A DNA stretch of 64,000 nt from Solibacillus sp. FSL K6-1523 (GTDB taxonomy: Bacteria > Bacillota > Bacilli > Bacillales_A > Planococcaceae): NCBI RefSeq assembly GCF_038005225.1, contig NZ_JBBOSU010000001.1, forward strand, positions 112,001 to 176,000, given 5' to 3'. Each line of letters starts with the position of its first letter. The stretch's first letter is position 1. The position numbers were made by a program, and so were the translations under genes. The notes below the pieces were generated by a model. The model saw only the letters and a program-made list of their open reading frames with translations, was not told the DNA's origin and did not search any database. This document shows positions 17,591-26,472 of this stretch, piece after piece.

Positions 17591-18351
17591 AAACAGCAAA
17601 AGAACAACGCTTAGAGCTAATTGAGCAAATGGTCCATCAAGAAATGAAGATTACGGTTGTTGCGCTAGCGAAGCAATTAAAATTAACGCCCGAAACAATT
17701 CGTAAAGATTTAAAGGAATTAGAGGCGATGAAACGCGTTACTCGTTTTCACGGGGGAGCACGAGTTTATGAGCCTACATATAAAGAACCAAAATTTAATT
17801 TGAAAATGAATTTACATGAGGTTGAAAAAAGGGAGATAGCACAGGCTGCTGCAAGTCGGATTGCTTCTGGTGATACGATTTATATTGATGTAGGGACGAC
17901 CACGGTACATATGGCGAACTTCATACAAGGAGAGAATATTAAAATTATCACAAACTCTCTTGCCGCAGCGAATGCTTTTAGCCGCGCGCTAGAAAAGCAT
18001 CAATTTAGCGGTGAAGTTATTTGTGTTGGAGGTATTGTGAATACGGAGCAACAATCACTTGTCGGTGCATTGACGATGGAATGGTTGCGTCATTTTCATG
18101 TGCAAAAAGCATTTATTTCATGTGGGGGTGTTACACAGCAAGCCGTTTATGATTATGATATGAATGAGGCAGTATTATCACATGTCATGCTTGAACGGAG
18201 TGACCAAGCTATTTTATTAGTCGACCATACAAAGTTAAAGAAAAAATCCTTTGCGAAAATTGGAGCGTTAAATTACTTCCATGAAATTATCTCGACAGGT
18301 GAAAGTCCTTGGGAAGAGTGGCAATCAATTTGGACGAAAGTAGGTCATTAA
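17587..18351 (+). CDS. DeoR-family transcriptional regulator
   Basis: N-terminal winged HTH (MKTAKEQRLELIEQMVHQE, then LTPETIRKDLKELEAM), followed by the DeoR C-terminal sensor domain of the sugar-phosphate-isomerase fold (GDTIYIDVGTTTVHMANF, TNSLAAANAF, VDHTKLKKKSFAKIG). Such regulators usually bind a phosphorylated metabolite and repress their own operon. Here it lies inside the operon it probably controls, which suggests the effector is a phosphorylated product of the hydrolases (inference). 254 aa, normal length. Confidence 0.9.
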   Translation: MKTAKEQRLELIEQMVHQEMKITVVALAKQLKLTPETIRKDLKELEAMKRVTRFHGGARVYEPTYKEPKFNLKMNLHEVEKREIAQAAASRIASGDTIYIDVGTTTVHMANFIQGENIKIITNSLAAANAFSRALEKHQFSGEVICVGGIVNTEQQSLVGALTMEWLRHFHVQKAFISCGGVTQQAVYDYDMNEAVLSHVMLERSDQAILLVDHTKLKKKSFAKIGALNYFHEIISTGESPWEEWQSIWTKVGH

Positions 18352-19353
18352 ATGTTAGTCGATTATCATTTACATTTGGAAGAGGGACCGTACAATGCCC
18401 AGTGGTTAAACCGTACGATTCGGGCACTTGCGACAATGACAGATGAATTTCAGCTAGACAGCACGAAAGTACAAATGGAAAAAACAATGGATCAGTTACA
18501 AAAACGAATGGTGCATGGTTGTTATAGTGAGCAATGGCTCGATCTTTATTTAAAGCGTGCATTGCAATTAGGGATTCAAGAGGTAGGCATTGTCGATCAT
18601 TTATACAGATTTGAAGAAACAAGGGCCTATTTTGAAAAGTATATGTTGTTGGATGAACGAGAAGAGGTCGGAAAATTACAGCGGCAATGGCTCGATCAAG
18701 TAATGACGCAAAATATGGCACAATTTGTTTCATGTATTGAGCGGGCAAAGGATAAATGGGCACAGCATGGGGTTGCGTTAAAGCTAGGGCTGGAGTGCGA
18801 TTATTTTGTTGGAGGCGAAAAGGAATTGCAAAGCTTAATTGAAGGATATGAGTGGGACTTTTTAATCGGCTCTGTCCATTTTATTGATGGTTGGGGATTT
18901 GATAATCCAGCACTGCAACATCGCTTTCAAAGCTTTGAGCCAGAAATACTTTATAAACATTTTTTTGAAACAGTCGAACAAATGATTGTAAGTAAGCAAT
19001 TTGATTTTATTGCCCATTTGGATAATTTGAAAGTGTTTAATTATCGCGTACAAAATGAAGCATTCATGCATGCATGGTATGAGCGGATTGCCAAGGCATT
19101 AAAGGAAGCGGATGTTGCGACAGAAATTAACTCTGGGTTATATTACCGTTATCCAGTGCAGGAAAGCTGTCCGTCCCCATCTTTTTTACGTGTGTTAGCA
19201 GCGCATCAAATACCTATTACGTTGAGCTCCGATGCTCATTATCCTGATGATTTAGGAAGTTTTGTAGCGGATAATGCAAATCAGCTAAAGCAATTGGGCG
19301 TGTCGGAAATTGCTACATTTACAAAGCGTGTTCGCGAGATGAAATTATTATAA
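18352..19353 (+). CDS. PHP-domain phosphoesterase (histidinol-phosphatase-like)
   Basis: The PHP metal motifs are in order: VDYHLHLE (His6, His8), GIVDHL, LGLECDYF, GSVHFIDGW, HLDN and SSDAHYPDDLG. At 333 aa it is longer than HisJ (~270 aa), with an extra segment near residues 25-65. No histidine genes are nearby. In this operon it more likely removes phosphate from, or splits, a product of the NPP-type enzyme. It begins on the base after the regulator's stop codon, so it is co-translated. Last gene of the operon; its terminator is the palindrome at 19361. Confidence 0.82.
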   Translation: MLVDYHLHLEEGPYNAQWLNRTIRALATMTDEFQLDSTKVQMEKTMDQLQKRMVHGCYSEQWLDLYLKRALQLGIQEVGIVDHLYRFEETRAYFEKYMLLDEREEVGKLQRQWLDQVMTQNMAQFVSCIERAKDKWAQHGVALKLGLECDYFVGGEKELQSLIEGYEWDFLIGSVHFIDGWGFDNPALQHRFQSFEPEILYKHFFETVEQMIVSKQFDFIAHLDNLKVFNYRVQNEAFMHAWYERIAKALKEADVATEINSGLYYRYPVQESCPSPSFLRVLAAHQIPITLSSDAHYPDDLGSFVADNANQLKQLGVSEIATFTKRVREMKLL

Positions 19354-19360
19354 AACAAAA

Positions 19361-19380
19361 ACGCTATTTTGAAATAGCGT
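19361..19380. repeat. Left target-site duplication (former terminator palindrome)
   Basis: ACGCTATTTTGAAATAGCGT, a 20-bp near-perfect palindrome and a terminator stem for the convergent genes. An identical copy at 20925-20944 flanks the other side of the inserted element; there it is followed by TTTTATT, the original T-run. Confidence 0.9.
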
Positions 19381-19449
19381 CACAGTGTTGAAAAACAAAA
19401 CTGTCAATGAAATCCCGTTGAACTTTAAACGGGATTTTTTGAATTTTCA

Positions 19450-20829
19450 TCAAAATTCTTCTATAATTTTATATGTGAGATGGAGTCCAACTTGTTGTAG
19501 TGAACGGAGCTTGGTCCATTTCTTCGAGTTTTGAATGATGGCTGTCATCAAAACTTGTGTTTCTACTTTTTGAAGACCGCGGTATCTGGCGTAACGGAGA
19601 CCGTGGTTTTCTTTACTTTGGGCAAAACTCAGTTCAATGGTTTGTGGCCGTACCACTCTCAAGATTTTCCCCCTCCATGAAAGTCGCATTTCTCTTAAAT
19701 GGTCATATGTCGGTTGATGAATCGAGATTCTTAAGATCCGATCGGTGTCTTCTTTGAGAGCGAAAGGACAGTTGAAACAACTTCTCTTAGGAGCCTTAAA
19801 CTCATGATAGCCTTGACGCGTCGTCGTAGAGTATGTGAAAGGTACGCCATTTGGGCAACAATAAAGAGCTTCTGTCACCTGTTTAAATTGAACTCTTTTA
19901 CATTGAGGATGTTCTTTTGACCGCGATCGTTTATATGGCACCGAAACAAAAAAATTTCGGGCGAATAAAGCCTTCGCACATGTCGCATTGTAATACCCTG
20001 CATCTAATGTAATTTCTTTTGCATAAGCCCCAAACAGTTCATTTAATTGATCGACTTGTCTAGGTAAGATTTTATGCCCAGGAACATTAGCGGCTGTGAC
20101 GTCTGTCGCAATAATAAAGCCATGAAGCGTATCGACAATTCGATGTTCAAAATACGCAAACTGCCCCCGTTCAACGTGTTTAACAGAAAGCCGAGCATCG
20201 GCATCAATCGGACTAAAATTCGTTGAAGCATATTCGATTTTAGGTTCAGCTGGCTGTAACGCCTTCTTTCCTTGACGTGTGCGAAAGGCATTGATAGTTT
20301 CGAGGTCTTCTGATTTCTCTAGAACCATTTTTGGGACAATGAGCTTTTGGCGAAAGCGTTTATTCGCATTCGCTTTTAATTCTGTTTCATCCGCTGCCCA
20401 CGTTTCATTCGCGATAAAACTCTCAGCTTGAAGTGTAAGGAGTTGTGTATGATGTAGTGCTCGCCAAAAAGAAGCACCTTGTAGGCGTTCCCATAAAAAA
20501 CGTGAAACGGTACTATGATGCGGCACTTTTTGAAAAGGAGAAATCCCTAAAAACCAGCGATAGGTAGCATTGGACTGAATTTGTTTACAGGTGAAGCGAA
20601 CTGAACGAAACCCTTCTAATCCCTGAATCACAAGAATTTTAATTAGAAAAAGAGGGTCAACAGTAGGACGACCCGTTCTTGTAGAAGAATAATAAGGTAA
20701 GAGTTTTTGACAAATCCACTGCCAATCGATGAGTTTGTCTAGTTGAATTAACTGGTGACTGGAGTCGAACATACATTTATAAAACTGACGATTTTTTTCG
20801 ATATCTTGACGTGAGTGCATAAAAAACAT
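19450..20829 (-). CDS. IS1182-family transposase
   Basis: 459-aa DDE transposase: N-terminal domain with the DKLIDWQWICQKLLPYY, STRTGRPTVDPLFLIK and HHSTVSRFLWERL signatures of this family, the first Asp region ETWAADETELKANANK, a second DAGYYNA, and the C-terminal QTIELSFAQSKENHGLRYAR (the E region). Nothing is truncated, so it is probably active. The ATG at 20829 has GGAGGG 7 nt upstream. That site can pair with an upstream AAAGTCCCT (see 20831-20873). Confidence 0.92.
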   Translation of the reverse strand: MFFMHSRQDIEKNRQFYKCMFDSSHQLIQLDKLIDWQWICQKLLPYYSSTRTGRPTVDPLFLIKILVIQGLEGFRSVRFTCKQIQSNATYRWFLGISPFQKVPHHSTVSRFLWERLQGASFWRALHHTQLLTLQAESFIANETWAADETELKANANKRFRQKLIVPKMVLEKSEDLETINAFRTRQGKKALQPAEPKIEYASTNFSPIDADARLSVKHVERGQFAYFEHRIVDTLHGFIIATDVTAANVPGHKILPRQVDQLNELFGAYAKEITLDAGYYNATCAKALFARNFFVSVPYKRSRSKEHPQCKRVQFKQVTEALYCCPNGVPFTYSTTTRQGYHEFKAPKRSCFNCPFALKEDTDRILRISIHQPTYDHLREMRLSWRGKILRVVRPQTIELSFAQSKENHGLRYARYRGLQKVETQVLMTAIIQNSKKWTKLRSLQQVGLHLTYKIIEEF

Positions 20830-20830
20830 A

Positions 20831-20873
20831 AAAGTCCCTCCAATTCATAAAAATTATGATTTGAAGGGACTTT
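20831..20873 (-). promoter_or_regulatory. Hairpin that can hide the transposase ribosome binding site
   Basis: AAAGTCCCT (20831-20839) pairs perfectly with AGGGACTTT (20865-20873). In the transposase mRNA this puts the GGAGGGA ribosome binding site in a stem, which would block translation of transcripts that enter from outside the element. Confidence 0.5.
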
Positions 20874-20924
20874 ACCCGAATTTTCACAGAATTTCTATTG
20901 ACGATGGAGTTTATCAACAGAATG

Positions 20925-20944
20925 ACGCTATTTTGAAATAGCGT
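20925..20944. terminator. Right target-site duplication; terminator
   Basis: Second copy of the 20-bp palindrome, followed by a TTTTATT run. It still serves as a bidirectional terminator beside the kinase gene. Confidence 0.85.
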
Positions 20945-20957
20945 TTTATTCTTCCTA

Positions 20958-21902
20958 CTATGGATTTATTGGAGCCTTTAATGCGTTGAATGCACGCTTT
21001 ACAATAGCTTCAATCGGCTTTTTCTCGCACATTTGAATTGTAAGTTGCGGATAAATTGCTACTAGCTTTTCTTTTAATAAATTTAAAATGAATTCATTGT
21101 TTTTTAAAATGCCACCATTTAAAAAGAATAGGTGAGTCCCTTGTGTATAGTTAGCCTTGTTTAATACGGTCGTGCTTAATAGGAATAACTCCATAGCGGC
21201 TTTTTCTGCAATTTTTTTCGCGACGTTATCATTTTGAATAACTGCCTGTTGTAAAAATGAAGCTAAGTTCGCTAGTCGCGTATTTGTATATTCTTCACTG
21301 TAAATCCAGTTGAGTAACGCGTCACTATCTTCTAGTTTATAAGCATCTAAAATAAGTTTTGTGAGCGAGGTTGGTTCATTGCGACCGTCAGCTGCGCGGA
21401 AAACCGCCTTGGCAATATGCTTTCCAATCCAGTAGCCACTACCTTCATCACCAACGCGATGTCCCCAGCCACCCGCTCGGAAAGTTGTTTGACCTGCGAC
21501 ACTATAACAAATCGCACCTGTACCTGAAATTAACAGTGTCGCATTCTCTTCACATAACCCTTTTAGCGTAGCCTCAACATCATTTTCGATAATGATTGTG
21601 CCAAATGTAAATGAAGAACGGGCAAGGCTTTGCTCAATAATCTCTTCAAGAATAATTTTATCACGCTTCGTATCCATTCCAGCCATCGCAAAAACCGCCA
21701 CCTCTAGATGGATTGGTGGGAGATGTGCTGCTGCACTTCGCAATAATCCGATTAGTACATGTTGGACACTTTCTACTCCAACGGCTTGATAGTTAGAACC
21801 TGTTGAAGTGGCACTAAAAAGTTCCAGTCCGACTGCTGTACGAATGGACATCGTTGTTTTTGAGGCGCCCCCATCGACCGCAAGAATATATTGATTACTC
21901 AT
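20958..21902 (-). CDS. BadF/BadG/BcrA-type ATPase, probable N-acetylglucosamine kinase
   Basis: ASKHA fold: phosphate-1 motif ILAVDGGASKTT (residues 5-16), then IIIENDVEATLKG, the adenosine-side LISGTGAICYS and GGWGHRVGDEGSGYWIG, a signature shared with bacterial and eukaryotic GlcNAc kinases (NagK). 314 aa. It would phosphorylate amino sugars recovered from cell-wall turnover. The second ATG (21902) is chosen: AAAGGTGG lies 8 nt before it and too close to the first. It stands alone, without nag or mur genes nearby, so the exact sugar is uncertain. Confidence 0.82.
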   Translation of the reverse strand: MSNQYILAVDGGASKTTMSIRTAVGLELFSATSTGSNYQAVGVESVQHVLIGLLRSAAAHLPPIHLEVAVFAMAGMDTKRDKIILEEIIEQSLARSSFTFGTIIIENDVEATLKGLCEENATLLISGTGAICYSVAGQTTFRAGGWGHRVGDEGSGYWIGKHIAKAVFRAADGRNEPTSLTKLILDAYKLEDSDALLNWIYSEEYTNTRLANLASFLQQAVIQNDNVAKKIAEKAAMELFLLSTTVLNKANYTQGTHLFFLNGGILKNNEFILNLLKEKLVAIYPQLTIQMCEKKPIEAIVKRAFNALKAPINP

Positions 21903-22227
21903 GTTCATCCCACCTTTGTAAATTTTTTTGAGTTGCTTTTCGACCTGTACGATTAAGAGGATACCAACAGGGAACTATTTGTGTCCATCTTGCCTAAATA
22001 CAATTGTTGTTTAAATAAGATACATTAACATTTAACTGAATATTCTTTAATTTTATCAAATTGATTGTGGGGTTGCTATCTTTTTTCAATGAAATTTCAA
22101 ATATATAAGCATGTATCCTGGGTATTTATGGTACTATAAATTTAAATAAGGTAAATGTATTTTTATGCATTAAAAGAGGTTAAACGGAATGAAAATACAT
22201 ATAAAAATTTAGAAGGATGTTTTGGAT
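21903..22227. other. Intergenic region with divergent promoters
   Basis: 325 bp, very AT-rich, between the divergently transcribed kinase and LysE genes. No ORF, strong hairpin or repeat stands out. Confidence 0.4.
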
Positions 22228-22860
22228 ATGGATATTTATTTAAAATTTGTTCTAGTTGGTTTATCAATTGCACTTCCAGTAGGAGCAATTACGGTTGAAA
22301 TGACAAAACAAGGTTTGAAAAATGGATTCTTTCACGGTTGGGCTGTTGGAATAGGTGGAATGACAATCGATGTATTACTCATATTGGCACTCTATTTTGG
22401 GCTTGCACAAATACTATCACTACCTTATGTTCAAATGCCGTTATGGATTATAGGCGCAGGTTTTTTATTCCTGCTAGCATATGATTCGATAAAAAATGCA
22501 GATCAGGACATCACATTAGCCGGTGAAAAAGTAAATAAATCAATCGGTAAAACTTTTCGTAATGGGTTACTTGTAGCTGTATCTCCAGGGAATTTAGTGT
22601 TCTGGGTGTCTGTATTTGGTGCTGTACTAGCGGACTCCTATTCTTCGAGTGAATCAAGCAGTTTTATCATTGCAGCACTCGGGATATTAACGGGTATTTT
22701 ACTTCATGATATCGGTTTATTAGCGGTTATTTCCATGACAAGAAAGGTAATGAATAAACAGATGATTAAGTGGACATCCATTGTTGCTGGAATGCTCCTC
22801 TTTGGTTTTGGGTGTTACTTCTTATATGAGTTTTATTTGGATGTTCAACACTATTTTTGA
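22228..22860 (+). CDS. LysE/RhtB-family amino-acid exporter
   Basis: 210 aa, six hydrophobic helices. The family N terminus is FVLVGLSIALPVGAITVEMTKQGLKNG and the mid-protein signature is AVSPGNLVFWVSVFGAVL. It exports amino acids or similar small metabolites; the substrate is unknown. The ATG at 22228 is preferred over the TTG at 22222 because AAGGA lies 10 nt upstream, a better spacing. Confidence 0.88.
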   Translation: MDIYLKFVLVGLSIALPVGAITVEMTKQGLKNGFFHGWAVGIGGMTIDVLLILALYFGLAQILSLPYVQMPLWIIGAGFLFLLAYDSIKNADQDITLAGEKVNKSIGKTFRNGLLVAVSPGNLVFWVSVFGAVLADSYSSSESSSFIIAALGILTGILLHDIGLLAVISMTRKVMNKQMIKWTSIVAGMLLFGFGCYFLYEFYLDVQHYF

Positions 22861-22874
22861 TTGGCAGTAAAAGC

Positions 22875-22935
22875 ATCAAACAGTGCCTCCAAAACAGGCG
22901 GACACTGTTTGGCGTGTGTTCGTATTTTTCGCTAT
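22875..22935 (+). repeat. Palindromic direct repeat, copy 1
   Basis: A 61-bp unit beginning ATCAAACAGTGCC and ending CGCTAT. CAAACAGTG (22877-22885) pairs perfectly with CACTGTTTG. A 63-bp copy in the same orientation lies at 28278. The two arms look like back-to-back transposon ends. The remainder of the 22861-23102 gap holds no convincing gene. Confidence 0.7.
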
Positions 22936-23102
22936 ATCCACACCTATACTGTCTGTAACAAAATAAAGAGGTGGAATGAAAATCGAATCGATTAATTGAT
23001 TATAATCGATTATTTTTTTGCATATATGAGTAATCAATACGGGAAGGGGCCTACCAATAAAAAGCGCCAAACATACGTTAAGAAAAATTCGACAAAAGAA
23101 AG

Positions 23103-23139
23103 CTGATATTTCCTATGCTAAGGAAATATCAGTATTTTT
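23103..23139. terminator. Terminator of the two-component operon
   Basis: A 12-bp perfect stem CTGATATTTCCT/AGGAAATATCAG with a 6-nt loop; T-rich tails on both sides (TATTTTTC on plus, CTTTCTTTT on minus). Confidence 0.8.
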
Positions 23140-23173
23140 CAGGTAACTTGTCAATATTGTTTTTAAATAAATC

Positions 23174-24592
23174 CTATTCGATTGGGAAGGTAATATTACA
23201 CTGGGTTCCTAGTTGAAGTTTACTATTGATTTCAATATTTCCACCATGAGCTATAAGGATTTGCCTAGCAATTGCCATACCTAAACCTGTTCCAGAATTG
23301 CTAGAAGTTGTACTTGTCCCCCGGAAATACTGGTCGAATAAATGTTCAATAGTTTCTTGATCCATACCGATTCCATCATCTTCAATTAAGACACATATTT
23401 GCCTTGGATGAGACAGATTTTCATGAATTATGATCTTAATTTTAGTTTCAGGAGGATTATGTTTAATACTATTGGCAATTAAGTTTTCAAATGCTCGTTT
23501 TAAATATTTCATATCCATATTAAGATATATTTGATTCCTATTTGTTTCAAATGAAATTAACTTATTTTTTGATTCAGGCAAACTTTTCAGTTGTTCCAAA
23601 ATGTCTTTAAGCACAATTACAAGGTCATTTTGTTCAAGTTGTATCGGAATAACATCATTTTTCAATTGAAAAGTTAGGTTGAAGTCTTCAATTAATTGCT
23701 CCATATACTCCACACGTTCCTCCATAATTTTGGAAAAGTGACGTACTTTATCTTGTTCCCAATCATGTTTATGTGAAGATAGTAAGACAGTATATCCTTT
23801 AATAACAGATAGTGGAGTTTTTAAATCATGAGAAATCCCTGTCATCCATTCTTCTCTTGTTTTTTCCAATAACCTCCTTTCCTGCTCATTTTTCTTAAGG
23901 ATTGATGTAAGACCTGAAAGTGCCTGAGTTAATTCTTGATACGTTTTAAACTCTGCTTTATTCCGTCGGTTCTTTTTTGAATGAAACTTCAAATAATAAG
24001 AGGGTTCTTCATATTTCCCTTTAGATAAATTTTCAATCCAAGATGCAATATAGAGTAAGGGAGCACCTAATTGTCTTCCAAAAAATGAGGCAATTATTAT
24101 TCCAATTATTATGATAGAAAGAATCCATAGATTATTCATCCAATAAAGAAAGGGATTATTTTCAGTTGACGGTTTTCCTAAGACCCATGTTAAATCCTGA
24201 TTATCCAAAGTTTTATACCATGTAGAAAGCTGATAGCCCTTTTTAGCAGGATAAAGGTAATCGGACACTAATTCCCCTGGTATATAATGCTCTGGTATAC
24301 TTTTAGGTTTATTGAAAGAAAAGACTTCGTCACCCTGTTCATCTAATACTTGCATCCACATTTTATTTTTGATTAAATCTTCTTTTATTTTTGAGCTTAC
24401 TGAAAGGTTTTGATCAACAACAACCGTACTTTCAACAATTTTGCTAATCAATAATTGTGGAGTTTCTGTTTTGTTATATCCAAGAAAGAAGCTGAATATA
24501 ACGATACTAACTACGATGAATAAGCCCCAAATAAACATCAACCAAAAAAGACGCGATACGAAGTAATAGGCGACGCGATTTTTTAATTTCAC
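23174..24592 (-). CDS. Sensor histidine kinase
   Basis: Two transmembrane helices (about 16-38 and 153-171) enclose a ~115-aa extracellular sensor domain. Then come a HAMP-like linker, the HisKA dimerisation motif GISHDLKTPLSVIKGY with phospho-accepting His255, and an HATPase domain (N box ENLIANSIKHNP, G boxes DDGIGM and GTGLGMAIA). Because it has a true extracellular domain it is not a BceS-type intramembrane sensor; it resembles kinases regulating lantibiotic-immunity ABC transporters. It overlaps the response-regulator gene by 4 bp. Confidence 0.93.
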   Translation of the reverse strand: MKLKNRVAYYFVSRLFWLMFIWGLFIVVSIVIFSFFLGYNKTETPQLLISKIVESTVVVDQNLSVSSKIKEDLIKNKMWMQVLDEQGDEVFSFNKPKSIPEHYIPGELVSDYLYPAKKGYQLSTWYKTLDNQDLTWVLGKPSTENNPFLYWMNNLWILSIIIIGIIIASFFGRQLGAPLLYIASWIENLSKGKYEEPSYYLKFHSKKNRRNKAEFKTYQELTQALSGLTSILKKNEQERRLLEKTREEWMTGISHDLKTPLSVIKGYTVLLSSHKHDWEQDKVRHFSKIMEERVEYMEQLIEDFNLTFQLKNDVIPIQLEQNDLVIVLKDILEQLKSLPESKNKLISFETNRNQIYLNMDMKYLKRAFENLIANSIKHNPPETKIKIIIHENLSHPRQICVLIEDDGIGMDQETIEHLFDQYFRGTSTTSSNSGTGLGMAIARQILIAHGGNIEINSKLQLGTQCNITFPIE

Positions 24593-25314
24593 AATAATTC
24601 CTCATTTGTGCCTGCTTCAAATATATATCCTAATCCTCGAACTGTTCTTATCCATTTAGGCCTACTAGGATCTTTCTCTATTTTTTCACGTAAACGTCGT
24701 ATATGTACCATCACCGTACTATCCCCACCATAAAATTCCCCCCATACATCTTTATAAATTTGATGTTTACTCAAAATTCGGTTAGGATGTTCGCAAAAAT
24801 AGAATAAAAGTTTCATTTCCTGAGTAGGACATTCTATCCTTACATCATCAACAATAAGTATTCCAGTATTGGGATCTATTTTAAAATATCCATAATTATA
24901 TACGTTTTTACGTGAATGCGATGATGGAATTTGAGTAGAACGCTTTAATTGGGCTTTCACACGAGCTACGACTTCTAAAGGGTTAAAAGGCTTTGTAATA
25001 TAGTCATCTCCTCCAAAACTAAACCCCTGCAATTTATCTAAATCTGTAGTTTTAGCTGTTAAAAATAATATAGGTACATTTGTATTAGAGCGAATTTTGC
25101 TACATAAAGTAAACCCATCAATATCAGGTAACATAACATCCAACAATATAATGTGAGGATTTTCTTGTATTGTTGTTAACAAAGTCTCGGCTCCTGTGCT
25201 GGCTTTTAAAATATTTTGGAATCCTTCCTTTTCAAAAACGACTGTTAATAAATCTAGAATATGCTGATCGTCATCGACAATAAGAATTTTATGTTCTTCG
25301 AGTTTGAAAGTCAT
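24589..25314 (-). CDS. OmpR-family response regulator
   Basis: Receiver domain with the acidic pair DDD (14-16), phospho-acceptor Asp59 in LLDVMLPDIDG and Lys88 in LFLTAKT. The winged-helix effector domain ends with MVHIRRLREKIEKDP and IRTVRGLGYIFE. It pairs with the histidine kinase directly downstream and is divergent from an ABC transporter operon, its probable target. Confidence 0.94.
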   Translation of the reverse strand: MTFKLEEHKILIVDDDQHILDLLTVVFEKEGFQNILKASTGAETLLTTIQENPHIILLDVMLPDIDGFTLCSKIRSNTNVPILFLTAKTTDLDKLQGFSFGGDDYITKPFNPLEVVARVKAQLKRSTQIPSSHSRKNVYNYGYFKIDPNTGILIVDDVRIECPTQEMKLLFYFCEHPNRILSKHQIYKDVWGEFYGGDSTVMVHIRRLREKIEKDPSRPKWIRTVRGLGYIFEAGTNEELL

Positions 25315-25495
25315 ATTTGTTCCCCCTTCCTAACTTAGTATTATTTTACATTAAATATAAGTTGAAGTATTTGTTACGGAAGAGAATTTATATTCCGTTA
25401 AGTGTTCTGAATAGTCAAATTATTTAATGGCCGTTGATTTTACGTAGATGTGGCATAAATAGATAGCAATTTTCAGGAGATATCGTTAAGGAAAT

Positions 25496-25540
25496 GTTTA
25501 GAAAGAGTTTAGTTCATGTTAAAAAAGTTTCGTTTACGAT
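25496..25540 (+). promoter_or_regulatory. Direct repeats and promoter of the resistance ABC operon
   Basis: GTTTAG occurs at 25496 and 25507, exactly 11 bp apart, as expected for a tandem OmpR-family site. A TTCATG-N16-TACGAT pair (25513-25540) follows just downstream. Regulator binding is inferred. Confidence 0.4.
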
Positions 25541-25560
25541 AGAAATGAGGTGAGGAACAG

Positions 25561-26472
25561 ATGAGTGATCTAATATTAATGACAAAAGAGCTAACCAAAA
25601 AGTATAAGAAGCATACTTCTGTGGATGGGGTGAACTTAAGAATTGAACGAGGACAAATTTATGGTTTCCTTGGACCTAATGGCGCTGGAAAAACAACAAC
25701 AATTCGAATGTTACTAGGTTTGATAAAACCGACACAAGGAAATATTGAAATTTTTGGCCAAGACCTGAAAAAAAATCGTCTTCAAATTTTACAACGGATC
25801 GGATCGTTAGTGGAGTCTCCAACATACTATGGAAACTTAACTGGGCGTGAGAATCTAGAAGTCGTTCGTAGGTTACGAGATCTTCCAGACAAACGTGTGA
25901 ATGAAGTATTGGAAATTGTAAGATTAACCAAAGTGGCAAATCGGCTAACCAAAGAATATTCGCTTGGAATGAAGCAACGTCTGGGAATTGCTGTCGCCCA
26001 ACTTAGTAATCCAGATTTATTAATACTAGACGAGCCTACTAATGGTTTAGATCCGGCTGGTATTCAGGAAATTAGAGAGTTGATTAAAGAGTTACCAGAG
26101 ACCGGAATGAGTGTTCTTGTATCTAGTCATTTGTTAAGTGAAATAGATCAAATGGCTACAAAAGTAGGAATCATTAATAATGGAAAAATGATTTTTCAAG
26201 ATTCGATTGAACATTTAAGACAAAAACGGAAACCTCTATTAAAAATCGGAGTTAGTGATGTAATAAAAGCAAATGAAATATTAAAAAGACGAGAATTAAA
26301 AACGGATTTACAAGGAGGTTTTTTGTGGTTGTCCCAAACGAATCCAGCATTCGTTTCAGAAATTAATTCTATTTTAGTTCATTCGGGTGTCTCTGTATAT
26401 CGACTTGAAGAAGTGAAAAGAACACTTGAGGATATTTTCTTAGAATTAACAGGTGCAGAGCGGAGCTTATGA
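25561..26472 (+). CDS. ABC transporter ATP-binding protein, BcrA/LanF type
   Basis: Walker A FLGPNGAGKTTTIRML, Q-loop LVESPTYYGNLTGREN, signature YSLGMKQRLGIA and Walker B LLILDEPTNGLDP. 303 aa. The Q-loop glutamate region LVE is characteristic of lantibiotic-immunity (LanF) and bacitracin-resistance (BcrA) ATPases. It works with the two permeases that follow to expel antimicrobial peptides from the membrane (family knowledge). GAGGTGAGG lies 7 nt before the ATG. It overlaps the next gene by 4 bp. Confidence 0.92.
   Translation: MSDLILMTKELTKKYKKHTSVDGVNLRIERGQIYGFLGPNGAGKTTTIRMLLGLIKPTQGNIEIFGQDLKKNRLQILQRIGSLVESPTYYGNLTGRENLEVVRRLRDLPDKRVNEVLEIVRLTKVANRLTKEYSLGMKQRLGIAVAQLSNPDLLILDEPTNGLDPAGIQEIRELIKELPETGMSVLVSSHLLSEIDQMATKVGIINNGKMIFQDSIEHLRQKRKPLLKIGVSDVIKANEILKRRELKTDLQGGFLWLSQTNPAFVSEINSILVHSGVSVYRLEEVKRTLEDIFLELTGAERSL

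Larger units (their letters stand above)
19381..20924 (-). mobile_element. IS1182-type insertion sequence, 1544 bp
   Basis: One transposase gene, bounded exactly by the 20-bp duplication. The ends are imperfect inverted repeats: left CACAGTGTTGAAAAAC and right (read inward) CATTCTGTTGATAAAC, both followed after a few bases by GTCAAT. The family is known for inserting into palindromes with variable-length duplications. An internal hairpin AATCCCGTT/AACGGGATT (19411-19435, with T-run) lies behind the transposase gene. Confidence 0.9.

Noticed and set aside
18352-19353. Calling the PHP gene histidinol phosphatase (hisJ)
   Set aside because: Motifs fit, but the protein is longer and sits in a transporter/hydrolase operon with no his genes, so only the fold is claimed.
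23027-23106. A 26-codon plus-strand frame (MSNQYGKGPTNKKRQTYVKK...) ending inside the terminator stem
   Set aside because: Basic and spore-peptide-like in composition, but it has no ribosome binding site and I cannot match a family.
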